NCBI RefSeq assembly: GCF_019916025.1
Contig: NZ_CP079737.1
Coordinates: 1,922,001 to 1,986,000 of the forward strand
Direction: 5' to 3'
DNA from: Paraclostridium bifermentans
GTDB taxonomy: Bacteria; Bacillota; Clostridia; Peptostreptococcales; Peptostreptococcaceae
Length of the DNA: 64,000 bases
A model generated the notes under the pieces. It saw nothing but the letters and a program-made list of their open reading frames with translations. It was not told the DNA's origin and searched no databases. The translations under genes and the position numbers were made by a program. Positions 36,735-45,545 of this stretch are shown here, one piece after another. The first letter of the stretch is position 1. Each line of letters starts with the position of its first letter.

Positions 36735-38078
36735 ATGCAAATTGACAATATGGATAAATATAAAGAAGAATGTGGAGTTGTCGGTCTTTTTTCTACTAAG
36801 AAAATTAATTTACATTCTTCTTTGTACTCATCACTTATTACACTTCAACATCGAGGACAAGATAGTTGTGGAGTAGCTTTTTCGGATAAAGAATCAATCG
36901 AGTGTTATAAAGGTGTTGGATTGGTTAATGAAGTATTTTCTAGTGACATACCAACTAACTTAAATGGATATTTAGGAATAGGGCATGTTCGTTATTCTAC
37001 TTTCGGTGAAATTAACACCCTAAACGCACAACCAATTTTTGATAATAATTCAAATTGTAATATAGCTTTATCTCATAATGGAAATATTACTAACATTTTT
37101 AGCTTAAAAAATGAATTAAAAAAATTTAATTTTAATACTACATCTGACTCAGAAGTAATATTAAAACTTATTGAAAAACATTTTAAAAACTCCATTGAGG
37201 AAGCTTTATGCTCAGTAATAAAAGCATTGGAAGGTGGTTTTTCATGTGTTTTACTTACAAAACACGAGTTATTTGCATTTAGAGATCCAAATGGTATAAG
37301 ACCACTTTGTATTGGAAAAATTAAAAATTCTTATATAGTATGCTCTGAAAGTTGTGTCCTAGATATTTTAGGCGGTAAATTTATAAGAGATATTTTGCCT
37401 GGAGAAATTATCAAAATAGACAATTTTGGAGTAACAACTATCAATGCTTCTAACTTATGTAAATGTATGACGTGTTCTTTTGAATATATTTATTTTTCTA
37501 GAGTCGATAGTATTATTGATGGTGTTAATGTTTATAACACGAGATTTAAATCAGGTGTAAATTTATACAATGAACATCCAGTAGATGCAGATATTGTGAT
37601 AGGTGTTCCAGAATCAGGTAATACCGCCGCTCTAGGATTTTCTAAAGCTTCATCTATACCTATTACTACTGGTTTCGTTAAAAATAATTTTTTAGGTAGA
37701 AGTTTTATAAAACCTTCCCAATCTAAAAGGTGTGAAACTGTAAATTTAAAATTAAATGTTATTAAAGAAAATGTAAAAAGTAAAAAGGTCGTAGTCGTAG
37801 ATGATTCAATAATAAGAGGTACCACTTGTAAAAAAATAGTATCTATTCTTAAAGATGCAGGTGCAAAAGAAATTCATTATAGAGTCGCTTCGCCTATAGT
37901 TACATCCCCTTGTTGTTTAGGTATAAATACATCAAAATCTGAACTTATAGGTTCAACTATGACTTTAAATGAAATTGCAAATTTCATAGGCGCTGATAGC
38001 TTGGGGTATCTAAGTGTATCAGGATTTTTAAATACACTACCTAAAAATAAAACCACATGTCTAAAATGTTTTTTATAA
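36735..38078 (+). CDS. purF: Amidophosphoribosyltransferase (PurF) linked to thiC
   Basis: 447 residues. Glutaminase N-terminus with presumptive catalytic Cys in KEECGVVGLF (Cys13, implying propeptide removal as in Bacillus-type PurF). PRPP-binding loop VVVVDDSIIRGTT near residue 355. Cysteines in CMTC, SPCCLG and the terminal CLKCF fit the Fe-S-containing Bacillus type. PurF makes phosphoribosylamine, the precursor of AIR, which is ThiC's substrate; co-transcription under TPP control suggests a dedicated supply line. An alternative start is ATG 36750. A separate purF in a purine operon is expected elsewhere but not visible here. Confidence 0.92.
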   Translation: MQIDNMDKYKEECGVVGLFSTKKINLHSSLYSSLITLQHRGQDSCGVAFSDKESIECYKGVGLVNEVFSSDIPTNLNGYLGIGHVRYSTFGEINTLNAQPIFDNNSNCNIALSHNGNITNIFSLKNELKKFNFNTTSDSEVILKLIEKHFKNSIEEALCSVIKALEGGFSCVLLTKHELFAFRDPNGIRPLCIGKIKNSYIVCSESCVLDILGGKFIRDILPGEIIKIDNFGVTTINASNLCKCMTCSFEYIYFSRVDSIIDGVNVYNTRFKSGVNLYNEHPVDADIVIGVPESGNTAALGFSKASSIPITTGFVKNNFLGRSFIKPSQSKRCETVNLKLNVIKENVKSKKVVVVDDSIIRGTTCKKIVSILKDAGAKEIHYRVASPIVTSPCCLGINTSKSELIGSTMTLNEIANFIGADSLGYLSVSGFLNTLPKNKTTCLKCFL

Positions 38079-38088
38079 TTATATAAAT

Positions 38089-38122
38089 AAAAAAGGAAGT
38101 AATTTAAATTACTTCCTTTTTT
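38089..38122. terminator. Bidirectional terminator
   Basis: Perfect 16-base stem AAAAAAGGAAGTAATT / AATTACTTCCTTTTTT with a two-base centre, between the convergent purF and TraX-like genes. Confidence 0.88.
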
Positions 38123-38125
38123 AAA

Positions 38126-38833
38126 TTAACTAGCTATTAATTTTGCTGCAGATACAATTACAATTAAATGTATTGGATAGAACCAATAAAACATCCATTT
38201 TATAAATTTATTGCTCAATCCTAACTTGCCATTGTACATAAGTATAGGAATTATTGCAAATACCATCATCCATTGATAATCCCATAAGGTTACTGCTTCT
38301 ATAAAATTTGGGCCCATTGCACTCATCAAAACAAATAATCCCATCGCAATATATAATATAGACATAGTAAGCTTTTTATCTCTAAAGAAATAAAATATTA
38401 ATACCATAGCTACTCCAAATATAGATGACTCAGTAAATAACCCACCTATAATCATGAATAAAGTACCTAGTAAAGCTCCTATTATTCTCTTAATTAACTG
38501 ATTTTCTTTATCTTTAGCTGTATCTATTCCTACAAGCATTACTAAAGCGCATCCTATTGATAAGAAAATGTTATTATCAATTCCAATTAAAAAATCTACC
38601 CCTATCATAAGTACTCCCATTGAAAAAACTCTAGTTATATATTTAGTTCTGCTTCTCGTATAGAAAAATCCTTCTACTATTAGATAAAAGAATATTGGTG
38701 CTGCTAATTTCCCTAAATATCCAAACCATATAGGAATATCAACACCAGCAGGGCTAAAATAAGTATATATATGATCCATTGCCATAAATATAATTGCCAT
38801 AATTTTTAGTGTAAAGCTACTGAACTTTTGCAT
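38126..38833 (-). CDS. TraX-family membrane protein
   Basis: 235 residues with about seven to eight transmembrane helices. FTLKIMAIIFMAMDHIYTYF and GKLAAPIFFYLIVEGFFYTR match the TraX family, named after an F-pilin acetylase but widespread in Firmicute chromosomes, where it probably acetylates other substrates. RBS AAAGGAG, no operon partner. Confidence 0.88.
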   Translation of the reverse strand: MQKFSSFTLKIMAIIFMAMDHIYTYFSPAGVDIPIWFGYLGKLAAPIFFYLIVEGFFYTRSRTKYITRVFSMGVLMIGVDFLIGIDNNIFLSIGCALVMLVGIDTAKDKENQLIKRIIGALLGTLFMIIGGLFTESSIFGVAMVLIFYFFRDKKLTMSILYIAMGLFVLMSAMGPNFIEAVTLWDYQWMMVFAIIPILMYNGKLGLSNKFIKWMFYWFYPIHLIVIVSAAKLIAS

Positions 38834-38949
38834 ATTTTTTCTCCTTTAATTTCTACTTCATATATTCATTTGTATATTCGTATATAAGATTATCACAAGT
38901 ATATTTTTATTAATATTTATATATCTTTCATTAAGGTTACATTTTTGAA

Positions 38950-38993
38950 AGAAAAAAGAAAGACATGTGAAAATCATCATGCCTTTCTTTTTA
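38950..38993 (-). terminator. Terminator after the exported protein
   Basis: Minus-strand AAAAAGAAAGGCATG...CATGTCTTTCTTTTTTC, stem about 13 bases with one mismatch, just after the stop at 39016. Confidence 0.75.
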
Positions 38994-39015
38994 TGATTTT
39001 TAAAAATATAATTTT

Positions 39016-39534
39016 TTATAAAATAGCGAAATATTCAACTATATATGAATACATTTGATCGCCTAATGTAATGTAGTAGTATGCTGGAGTAAGATAATCA
39101 GACTCAAATAATTTTTCTGCATCAGAATTGTTTTTTTCTAGTTGTTTTATTAAGTTTTGCTGTTGTCTTAAGCTTATTACATAACTATCAGCTATAAATT
39201 GTATTTGTTCTGAAAAATATAAATCTGCAAAAGAATCTTTATATCTAATCCTATGAGTTTCTAAATCATTTCTAACTGAAGTAAGCTCTGTTAAATATGC
39301 ACTTATATACTTATTTGCATTGTTTAAACCCTCCGAGTCTAAATCAGCCTTAATATTGATTGTACTCATATTTTCTCTAATCCTTTTTAACTCCTCAAGT
39401 TCAGTGATTAGTTGTTCTTTACCCTGTAAGTTTTCTACCTTTGGATAATATCTATCTTGTGCAAATGTAGTATTTGAAAAAAAAGGTGCTATAAAAATAC
39501 TAATCAAAACAACGATAAGTAACTTTTTAATCAT
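39016..39534 (-). CDS. Secreted protein of unknown function
   Basis: 172 residues from ATG 39534 (RBS AAAGGAG; the longer upstream frame lacks one). Signal peptide MIKKLLIVVLISIFIAPFFS, cleavage near TFAQ. The mature part is helical and charged with a coiled-coil tendency (QGKEQLITELEELKRIREN, RQQQNLIKQLEKNNSDAEK). I do not recognise a family. Monocistronic. Confidence 0.7.
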   Translation of the reverse strand: MIKKLLIVVLISIFIAPFFSNTTFAQDRYYPKVENLQGKEQLITELEELKRIRENMSTINIKADLDSEGLNNANKYISAYLTELTSVRNDLETHRIRYKDSFADLYFSEQIQFIADSYVISLRQQQNLIKQLEKNNSDAEKLFESDYLTPAYYYITLGDQMYSYIVEYFAIL

Positions 39535-39665
39535 ATATATGTCTACTCCTTTATAAATGCTATTTATTTTAATATTGCCCAAAGTTTATATATATCATGC
39601 TTAAGTTTGATTTGTCATAGTTTATCCACAAATATTATTAAATATATTTTACTTAAGATTAAAAA

Positions 39666-39700
39666 ATAAAGCACATCGATTTTTTATCAATGTGCTTTAA
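39666..39700 (-). terminator. Terminator after the VWA-protein operon
   Basis: Stem AAAGCACATCGAT / ATCAATGTGCTTT (one mismatch), then TTATTTTTTA on the minus strand, five bases after the VWA stop. Confidence 0.8.
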
Positions 39701-39704
39701 TAAC

Positions 39705-41114
39705 TTACAATGTTGGAGCTTGATTATTCATTGAGTATCCATCATCTCTAACATCACTCATATCTATAGTTGTTTCTTTAATTTTAACCTTGCTAAGTTT
39801 TTTAACTGCTCCATAAGGCTCTTTTAAAGATAACTTGTCTCCTCTACCAGATATAACCCATAAAATCTTATATCCTCTAGGAATTACTTGTAATCTTTCT
39901 TCTCCTTTCCCATCTGTAAAATACACCAATAAATTAATTTTTTTATTATTAGCATAACTAAACACTGGTGAAAATTTAGTTCCTCCTCTTATTTTGAGTC
40001 TATCCTTTATATCTTTATAAGATTTAACTTTATAAGTTCTTTTAATTTCATTATCACATTCTATAATAGTAATTTCCTGGTTATAGTTTTTTACTATATT
40101 TAGTACTTCCTTAATAGCTTGTTTAAATTCTTCATCGCTAATGCTTCCACTTATATCAAGTGCTACTGCAATTTCTGCTTTATGTCCTCTAAGTTCTCCT
40201 CTTAAATCCAATCTATTTGGCTGTCTTCTATTTCGTCTTGTTATAGTCTTCTTTTTGTTACTTTCAACTGTTCCCATCAATTTTTTTAAATATAAATTCC
40301 ATGGTAATTCACCTTTACTATTTTTAAGAGCTGATATCATTTCTTCTAAATAATCTGGAAGTTTTCCTTTTTGAGCATTATTAACAAATTTTTCAGTAAA
40401 CTCTTTAAAAGTTCTTTCTTCTATATCTTCTGAGTCTTCCCATATATCATGAGTATGTTCAGGGCTAAATTCAGTTTCTACATCTTCTCCTACATTACTA
40501 TCATCCACTTCACCTTCATCATCTTGTTCCATCAAGCTGAGTTCAGTCTGAATATTTTCAACATAATATTCAAATGTTTCATATGGCTCAAGCTTCATAG
40601 AATATTTTACATTTACCGATTCTAGGGTAGTAGCATATGGAGGTAGGTTATTTAAAAACTTATTTACTACTATATCCATAGCCATGTTTATAGCTAATGT
40701 ACTGTAATTTCCTTTTAATTTTTTCGCTCTTATTAAATGCATTGATACTACATGAAGAATTTCATGCTTTATTGTGCTTTCCATTTGTCTCATGTTAAGG
40801 TTTAAAAATATTAAAGGATTAAAATATATAATATACTTTGCCCCTTTAAAGTTTACAGCAGTTGGACTACTTATATCAAATCTTATTTCCCTTCCCATTT
40901 GAAATAAAAAATATCCATAGAAGTTATCTTTATCTTCCATGATGCTTAAGCTAACTTTATCTACAAGTTTAAAAAATTCATTTTTAAAATCTTTTGGCAC
41001 ATCTAGTTCAAATTTTTCACCTTTACGATTAGCTTTTAACATAGAAAATTGGTTAATTATTTCATTTGCTCTATAATAAAGGTCTTCTGTTTGTTTAATA
41101 AAATAATTTTCCAT
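39705..41114 (-). CDS. VWA-like metallopeptidase-domain protein (DUF2201 type)
   Basis: 469 residues. N-terminal zinc-peptidase-like domain with STIKHEILHVVSMH (HEILH at 117-121), an acidic linker (about 195-235) and a C-terminal von Willebrand A-like domain with MIDAS-type DISGSISDEEF near residue 316 and LLVYFTDGKGEE. This is the DUF2201 putative metallopeptidase / VWA combination that travels with a MoxR ATPase. The stop of the ATPase gene lies three bases before its ATG (with RBS AAGGGGA), so translation is coupled. Substrate unknown. Confidence 0.85.
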   Translation of the reverse strand: MENYFIKQTEDLYYRANEIINQFSMLKANRKGEKFELDVPKDFKNEFFKLVDKVSLSIMEDKDNFYGYFLFQMGREIRFDISSPTAVNFKGAKYIIYFNPLIFLNLNMRQMESTIKHEILHVVSMHLIRAKKLKGNYSTLAINMAMDIVVNKFLNNLPPYATTLESVNVKYSMKLEPYETFEYYVENIQTELSLMEQDDEGEVDDSNVGEDVETEFSPEHTHDIWEDSEDIEERTFKEFTEKFVNNAQKGKLPDYLEEMISALKNSKGELPWNLYLKKLMGTVESNKKKTITRRNRRQPNRLDLRGELRGHKAEIAVALDISGSISDEEFKQAIKEVLNIVKNYNQEITIIECDNEIKRTYKVKSYKDIKDRLKIRGGTKFSPVFSYANNKKINLLVYFTDGKGEERLQVIPRGYKILWVISGRGDKLSLKEPYGAVKKLSKVKIKETTIDMSDVRDDGYSMNNQAPTL

Positions 41115-41117
41115 ACT

Positions 41118-42245
41118 CTATCCCCTTATTAGACTATAAGATTCAAAATATAGTTCTACAAATCTTTCATTTTCTATAGCTATTTTATATAATTCTGGAT
41201 AATTACTCTTAATATCTTTCATAATTCCAACCATTAAATCTATAGGATATAATTTAAAAAACTCAATTAATCTATCTATATAAACTTTTGAATCATTATT
41301 ATCTTTTATATTTAACTCTAGCTTTTTTAAAATATTCATAGCTGATAGGTACAACCTTGTATGACTTTCATTTTTTACTTTTTCTATAATTTCTGAATCT
41401 AATATTTCTCCTAAAAAAATATCTTCATATGATACTAAAGGACTACAATCTGATTCAATGAAACTTATAAACTCTTCAGCTATAACTTTTCCTACATTTC
41501 CTTTTATTACATTTAAAAATACAGATCTAGGTATTAAATCTTTTTGCTCTTTAAAAATCGTATAACTTTTAGAAACTCGCTCATAACTTCTAGGAGTTGC
41601 TCTAACATCTTCATCATTTATTTTATGAAGATATTCAGGGAAAGTCGATATAAATTCTATTACTTTATCTTCTATACCCTCTCGTATCGCCCAGTTTATC
41701 CACTGAGTATGATCAGATTCCATATTTAACCATACAAATCTATTCTCTTGAGCTGCATCCATATCCACAACCTGATAGTCAAAATCTGAGCCATATTTGC
41801 TTGATGGATTCATTGCAGCTAATATTTTAACTGCATCATCTAATTTATATCCATTTATTTCTCTATTTAGTATAAGATTCATAAGTTCTTGCTGTACCGT
41901 ATGTTCACATCTATTTATCTCATCTATAAATAATAAAACAGTTCTTCCTTTAGCTATTTGTTCATCAATTTCCCTTAACTTATTATGAACTGCATATATT
42001 GTAGTTTTCTTTTCTATATTTTCTCCATTTGAGTTAAGTACTACATAAGATTCTACTGTTGGAAGTCCTCCTATCTCACCTTCCTTAAGCAAGTTTCCAT
42101 CTATAACAATTAAACTCCAATCATTTTCTTTAGCAATTTTTTTTGCTAATGCAGTTTTTCCTATACCACTTTCTCCAACTACTAAAGGTACTTCCCCTGT
42201 AGCTAATACTAAATTAACACTCTTTATTGTATCTATAAAATTCAT
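41118..42245 (-). CDS. MoxR-type AAA+ ATPase
   Basis: 375 residues. Walker A GESGIGKTALAKKI (residues 24-37), Walker B VLLFIDEINRCEHTVQQELM, and sensor/arginine regions ILAAMNPSSKYGSDFDY and RATPRSYERVS. These MoxR-like chaperone ATPases pair with VWA proteins to load metals or remodel complexes. Middle gene of a three-gene operon. Confidence 0.92.
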   Translation of the reverse strand: MNFIDTIKSVNLVLATGEVPLVVGESGIGKTALAKKIAKENDWSLIVIDGNLLKEGEIGGLPTVESYVVLNSNGENIEKKTTIYAVHNKLREIDEQIAKGRTVLLFIDEINRCEHTVQQELMNLILNREINGYKLDDAVKILAAMNPSSKYGSDFDYQVVDMDAAQENRFVWLNMESDHTQWINWAIREGIEDKVIEFISTFPEYLHKINDEDVRATPRSYERVSKSYTIFKEQKDLIPRSVFLNVIKGNVGKVIAEEFISFIESDCSPLVSYEDIFLGEILDSEIIEKVKNESHTRLYLSAMNILKKLELNIKDNNDSKVYIDRLIEFFKLYPIDLMVGIMKDIKSNYPELYKIAIENERFVELYFESYSLIRG

Positions 42246-42257
42246 ACTGTCTCTCTC

Positions 42258-43061
42258 CTAAATCATCTTTAATTTTTCATCTACAGCTATTTTTTTTGCT
42301 GTTTTGCTTCCATATTTATAAATGAACATTATCTTATCCATTTTGAAATTTTCACTATTTCGACCTATAATATTACAATTTAAAAAGTCTCTTACATATT
42401 TTTCTTCAACATCTTCATTTGATAATACTTGTTTCAGAATCTCTTCTAATTCATATTCTGATATTTCTCTTTCTAAATATTTTATAACTAAAATATTTAT
42501 TTTTAAAAAAGCTAACATTTTATCCTTATCTAAATCTGTTATGAATGTAATAGCCGCTTCATTTTGTTTAATCGCTATAGTTTCTGCTTCATACGTAGGT
42601 AAATTTATATATTTTAATGCCCCATAATTTTCTTTTACTGCTTCTATTTGAGCATTTTTACAAGGATTTTTTATATATTTTATTGAATCATAATTTTTTT
42701 TAACTGCTAGTAACTGTAATTCTTCGCTTGGATTTTTTATATATTGAATTGCCCATCCTGATTGATTTAAGGCTAATTTAAAAACCTTCTCTGTTGGATT
42801 TTTTATATAATCTAATAAGCTCCACCCAGAATTTATAGCTTTAATCATCATATCTTCACTTGGATTTTCTATATATTTAATTGCTCTAATATTATTATTT
42901 ATAGCCGTCTCTTGAATTTCTATATTTGCATTTTTTATATGAGCTAAAGCCAAACCATTTTTTTTAACTGCAAGCAACTTCATTTCATCTGTTGGGTTAT
43001 TTATAGTTGATATAATATTAGGGTTATTATCTATCATTTTTAAAATTTTTGCTTCTTCCAT
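42258..43061 (-). CDS. DUF4116-like helical repeat protein
   Basis: 267 residues, built from about eight degenerate repeats of 20-22 residues with consensus A-[VI]-K-x-N-x3-I-x-[YF]-I-x-N-P-[ST]-E. Examples are IKYIENPSEDMMIKAI, IQYIKNPSEELQLLAVKKN and LKYINLPTYEAETIAIKQN. Similar to DUF4116-type repeats. It heads the operon with the MoxR ATPase (12-base gap) and VWA metalloprotein. A scaffold or substrate-recognition subunit for the ATPase is plausible inference. It has no signal or membrane segment. Confidence 0.75.
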   Translation of the reverse strand: MEEAKILKMIDNNPNIISTINNPTDEMKLLAVKKNGLALAHIKNANIEIQETAINNNIRAIKYIENPSEDMMIKAINSGWSLLDYIKNPTEKVFKLALNQSGWAIQYIKNPSEELQLLAVKKNYDSIKYIKNPCKNAQIEAVKENYGALKYINLPTYEAETIAIKQNEAAITFITDLDKDKMLAFLKINILVIKYLEREISEYELEEILKQVLSNEDVEEKYVRDFLNCNIIGRNSENFKMDKIMFIYKYGSKTAKKIAVDEKLKMI

Positions 43062-43168
43062 ATTGTGCCTTTCCTTTATATGATTAGTTTTATATATATT
43101 TATTTCTCATTATATTAATATACTTTTTTCACGAATTTAAACAGAATATTTGTACAAATTTAAAATAA

Positions 43169-43203
43169 AATTCCCTAAAGCTATATTAGCCTTAGGGAAA
43201 ATG
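43169..43203 (-). terminator. Terminator after pdxS
   Basis: Hairpin TTCCCTAAGGCT...AGCTTTAGGGAA on the minus strand, 40 bases after the pdxS stop, followed by TTTTATTTTA. Confidence 0.75.
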
Positions 43204-43242
43204 TTTGTAAATAAAATTTATGTATTTTTATAAGATTTTTCA

Positions 43243-44115
43243 TCATCTTACAGATAGTTGTTCTTCTAATTTTAAACTGGCTACAGATATTCCATGCATG
43301 GCTTCTCCTAAATTTCCAGATATTTCAGCAAGTACTTTAGAATTGTTATAGTTGTTAACAGCTTTTACTATTGCTTCCGCTCTTTTTTGAGGATTGCTTG
43401 ATTTAAATATTCCTGATCCTACAAATACCCCATCACATCCTAATTGCATCATTAACGCAGCATCAGCTGGAGTTGCTATTCCTCCTGCTGCAAAATTAAC
43501 CACAGGCAGCTTTCCATATTCATTTACATACTTGATCAAATTGTATGGAGCCCCCATTTCTTTAGAAGCATTCATAAGTTCTTCTTCATCCATTGACACT
43601 ATCTTCTTTATATCAGAGTTCATAGTCCTCATATGTTTTACAGCTTCAACTACATCCCCAGTTCCAGCTTCTCCCTTAGTTCTTATCATCATAGCTCCTT
43701 CTCCAATTCTTCTTAAAGCTTCTCCTAAATTTCTTGCTCCACATACAAAAGGAATCTCAAAGCTGTTTTTATTAATATGATACATATTATCTGCTGGTGT
43801 TAAAACTTCACTCTCATCTATAAAATCAATCTTTAGTGCTTGAAGTATCTGAGCTTCTACAAAGTGACCTATTCTTACTTTAGCCATAACAGGTATACTT
43901 ACAGCATCTTGTATTTCTTTTATCATATTTGGATCCGACATTCTCGCTACTCCACCTTGCTTTCTTATATCAGAAGGTACCCTTTCGAGTGCCATTACTG
44001 CACATGCTCCTGCGTTTTGCGCAATAATTGCCTCTTCCTTGTTAGTTACATCCATTATTACTCCACCTTTTAAAGTTTGAGCTAAATCCCTATTTAAATT
44101 GTACCCATTTTCCAT
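43243..44115 (-). CDS. pdxS: Pyridoxal 5'-phosphate synthase lyase subunit PdxS
   Basis: 290 residues from ATG 44115, selected for the strong RBS AAGGGGGA; the longer upstream frame has none. Family blocks [32 protein letters not shown] (catalytic Lys region) and [20 protein letters not shown] are complete. It makes PLP from ribose-5-phosphate, glyceraldehyde-3-phosphate and ammonia delivered by PdxT. No pdxT follows in this window, unusual because the pair is normally adjacent. A TTGTATGGATACAA dyad upstream is a candidate operator. Confidence 0.97.
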   Translation of the reverse strand: MENGYNLNRDLAQTLKGGVIMDVTNKEEAIIAQNAGACAVMALERVPSDIRKQGGVARMSDPNMIKEIQDAVSIPVMAKVRIGHFVEAQILQALKIDFIDESEVLTPADNMYHINKNSFEIPFVCGARNLGEALRRIGEGAMMIRTKGEAGTGDVVEAVKHMRTMNSDIKKIVSMDEEELMNASKEMGAPYNLIKYVNEYGKLPVVNFAAGGIATPADAALMMQLGCDGVFVGSGIFKSSNPQKRAEAIVKAVNNYNNSKVLAEISGNLGEAMHGISVASLKLEEQLSVR

Positions 44116-44211
44116 TTTATTTTTCCCCCTTAATTTGTCTAAAATCAATTTAAGTGTAGTACAATCATAGTATTTATTCAATATTTTTAAGTTTATATAG
44201 TTTTTAAAATT

Positions 44212-44229
44212 AATTGTATGGATACAATT
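44212..44229 (-). promoter_or_regulatory. Candidate operator upstream of pdxS
   Basis: Perfect dyad AATTGTAT-GG-ATACAATT, with a further half-site-like TAGTACAAT at 44156-44164. Inverted plus direct half-sites are typical of MocR/PdxR-type control, but no such regulator is adjacent; the link is inference. Confidence 0.45.
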
Positions 44230-44295
44230 TTATCATTTGATTTATAGATATTTAGTTTGTAAGTTTTATAAATTTAAAACAATTTTAACTCATGT

Positions 44296-44336
44296 AAAAA
44301 CTGATTCCTAGTTTTACTAAGAATCAGTTTTTATTT
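44296..44336 (-). terminator. Terminator after apbE
   Basis: Stem AAAAACTGATTC / GAATCAGTTTTT with a 13-base loop and flanking A/T runs, 30 bases beyond the apbE stop. Confidence 0.82.
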
Positions 44337-44362
44337 ATTAGCAATTATGATTTTGTAAATTA

Positions 44363-45397
44363 TTAATTAGAAATAACATATTCTGGTGATATAAGATTAA
44401 AATTATTTTTTATATTATCACTTAGATAAATCTTATTATCCTTAGTTACAAAAATAGCTTCTATACCCTCTTTATCATTTACATACTTAAGCCCATCTTC
44501 TAATCCCATAGAAAATACAGCAGTTGATAATGCATCACACTGAGTTGACTTCTTTGAAATTATAGAAACTCCTAAAATATTATTCTCGACTGGATATCCA
44601 GTTTTACTATCTAATATATGATGATATAACTTACCATCTTGAATAAAATTACGCTCATAAATACCTGAAGTTACAACAGACTTATCTACAATCTCAAGAG
44701 TTCCAAGATAATCCTTACTAGACTTATTACCATCTCTAATACCTATCTTATATGGCTTTGAATCATACTTTTCTCCAACACACATTATATTTCCGCCTAT
44801 ATTTAAAACAGCATGTTCATAGCCATTATCAACTATAATATCCTTCACCTTATCTGCAACATATCCCTTAGCAATAGCACCTAAATCAATCATCATACCT
44901 TCCTTTGCTAGCTTAACAGAACTACGCTTCTCATCTAACAAAACACTATCTATATCTATATGTTCTAGTGACTTTTGAATATCCTCATCACTTGGAACAC
45001 TTGCATTATCAAAACCAACATTCCAAAGCTTAACAGTAGAGCCTATAGCAATATCTAAATTATTATCAGTTTCCTTAGTATGCCTCTTGCCTTCCTTTAT
45101 AAGATAAAAAGTATCCTCACTAACCTTCTCAAAACTCTTACCAGCGCTACCATTAACCTTATCAACCTCACTGACAATATCCTTACTATTAATAGACATC
45201 CTCTTATCTATAGCATGAATAGTGCTCTCAATCTCATCAAACACACCATCCTCAACAACCTCATCTGAATATATAGCTACATTCATATAAGACCCCATAG
45301 CATAAGTATCCATACTATAAGCCTGATACTCCTTCTTCTCACATCCAACTAACATAAGTACAAATACAATTGTTATTATTAAAAAGTTCTTTTTCAT
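44363..45397 (-). CDS. apbE: ApbE-type FAD:protein FMN transferase lipoprotein
   Basis: 344 residues. Lipoprotein signal ending in LMLVGCEKK (lipobox Cys19). ApbE blocks MDTYAMGSYMNVAIYS, DLGAIAKGYVADKVKD, LNIGGNIMC and HHILDSKTGYPVEN with KSTQCDALSTAVFSMG are all present. It attaches FMN covalently to threonines of extracytoplasmic flavoproteins. It reads in the same direction as, and downstream of, the giant Shr-like protein, separated by a 107-bp hairpin element. No obvious FMN-acceptor protein is adjacent. Confidence 0.95.
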   Translation of the reverse strand: MKKNFLIITIVFVLMLVGCEKKEYQAYSMDTYAMGSYMNVAIYSDEVVEDGVFDEIESTIHAIDKRMSINSKDIVSEVDKVNGSAGKSFEKVSEDTFYLIKEGKRHTKETDNNLDIAIGSTVKLWNVGFDNASVPSDEDIQKSLEHIDIDSVLLDEKRSSVKLAKEGMMIDLGAIAKGYVADKVKDIIVDNGYEHAVLNIGGNIMCVGEKYDSKPYKIGIRDGNKSSKDYLGTLEIVDKSVVTSGIYERNFIQDGKLYHHILDSKTGYPVENNILGVSIISKKSTQCDALSTAVFSMGLEDGLKYVNDKEGIEAIFVTKDNKIYLSDNIKNNFNLISPEYVISN

Positions 45398-45432
45398 ATC
45401 TTCCTCTTCATCCTTACCTCAAATTCTAACCA

Positions 45433-45539
45433 AAGGTAACTAGCTCGGGTGTGGTATATAAGGAGCAGCGAAATTTGCAAGCATCTTTTCAGCTTGTATG
45501 GAACAAACATTCTATACCACACCCGAGCGACCCTACCTT
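45433..45539. repeat. 107-bp GC-rich inverted-repeat element
   Basis: Inner perfect 16-bp arms GCTCGGGTGTGGTATA (45443) and its complement (ends 45528); outer arms AAGGTA (45433) and TACCTT (45539). The 54-base interior includes a second hairpin CAAGC / GCTTG (45478-45496). It is markedly richer in G+C than the surroundings and encodes nothing obvious. It fits a MITE-like element, a structured RNA, or an exceptionally strong transcription attenuator between the two genes. Confidence 0.8.
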
Positions 45540-45545
45540 GTTTAC

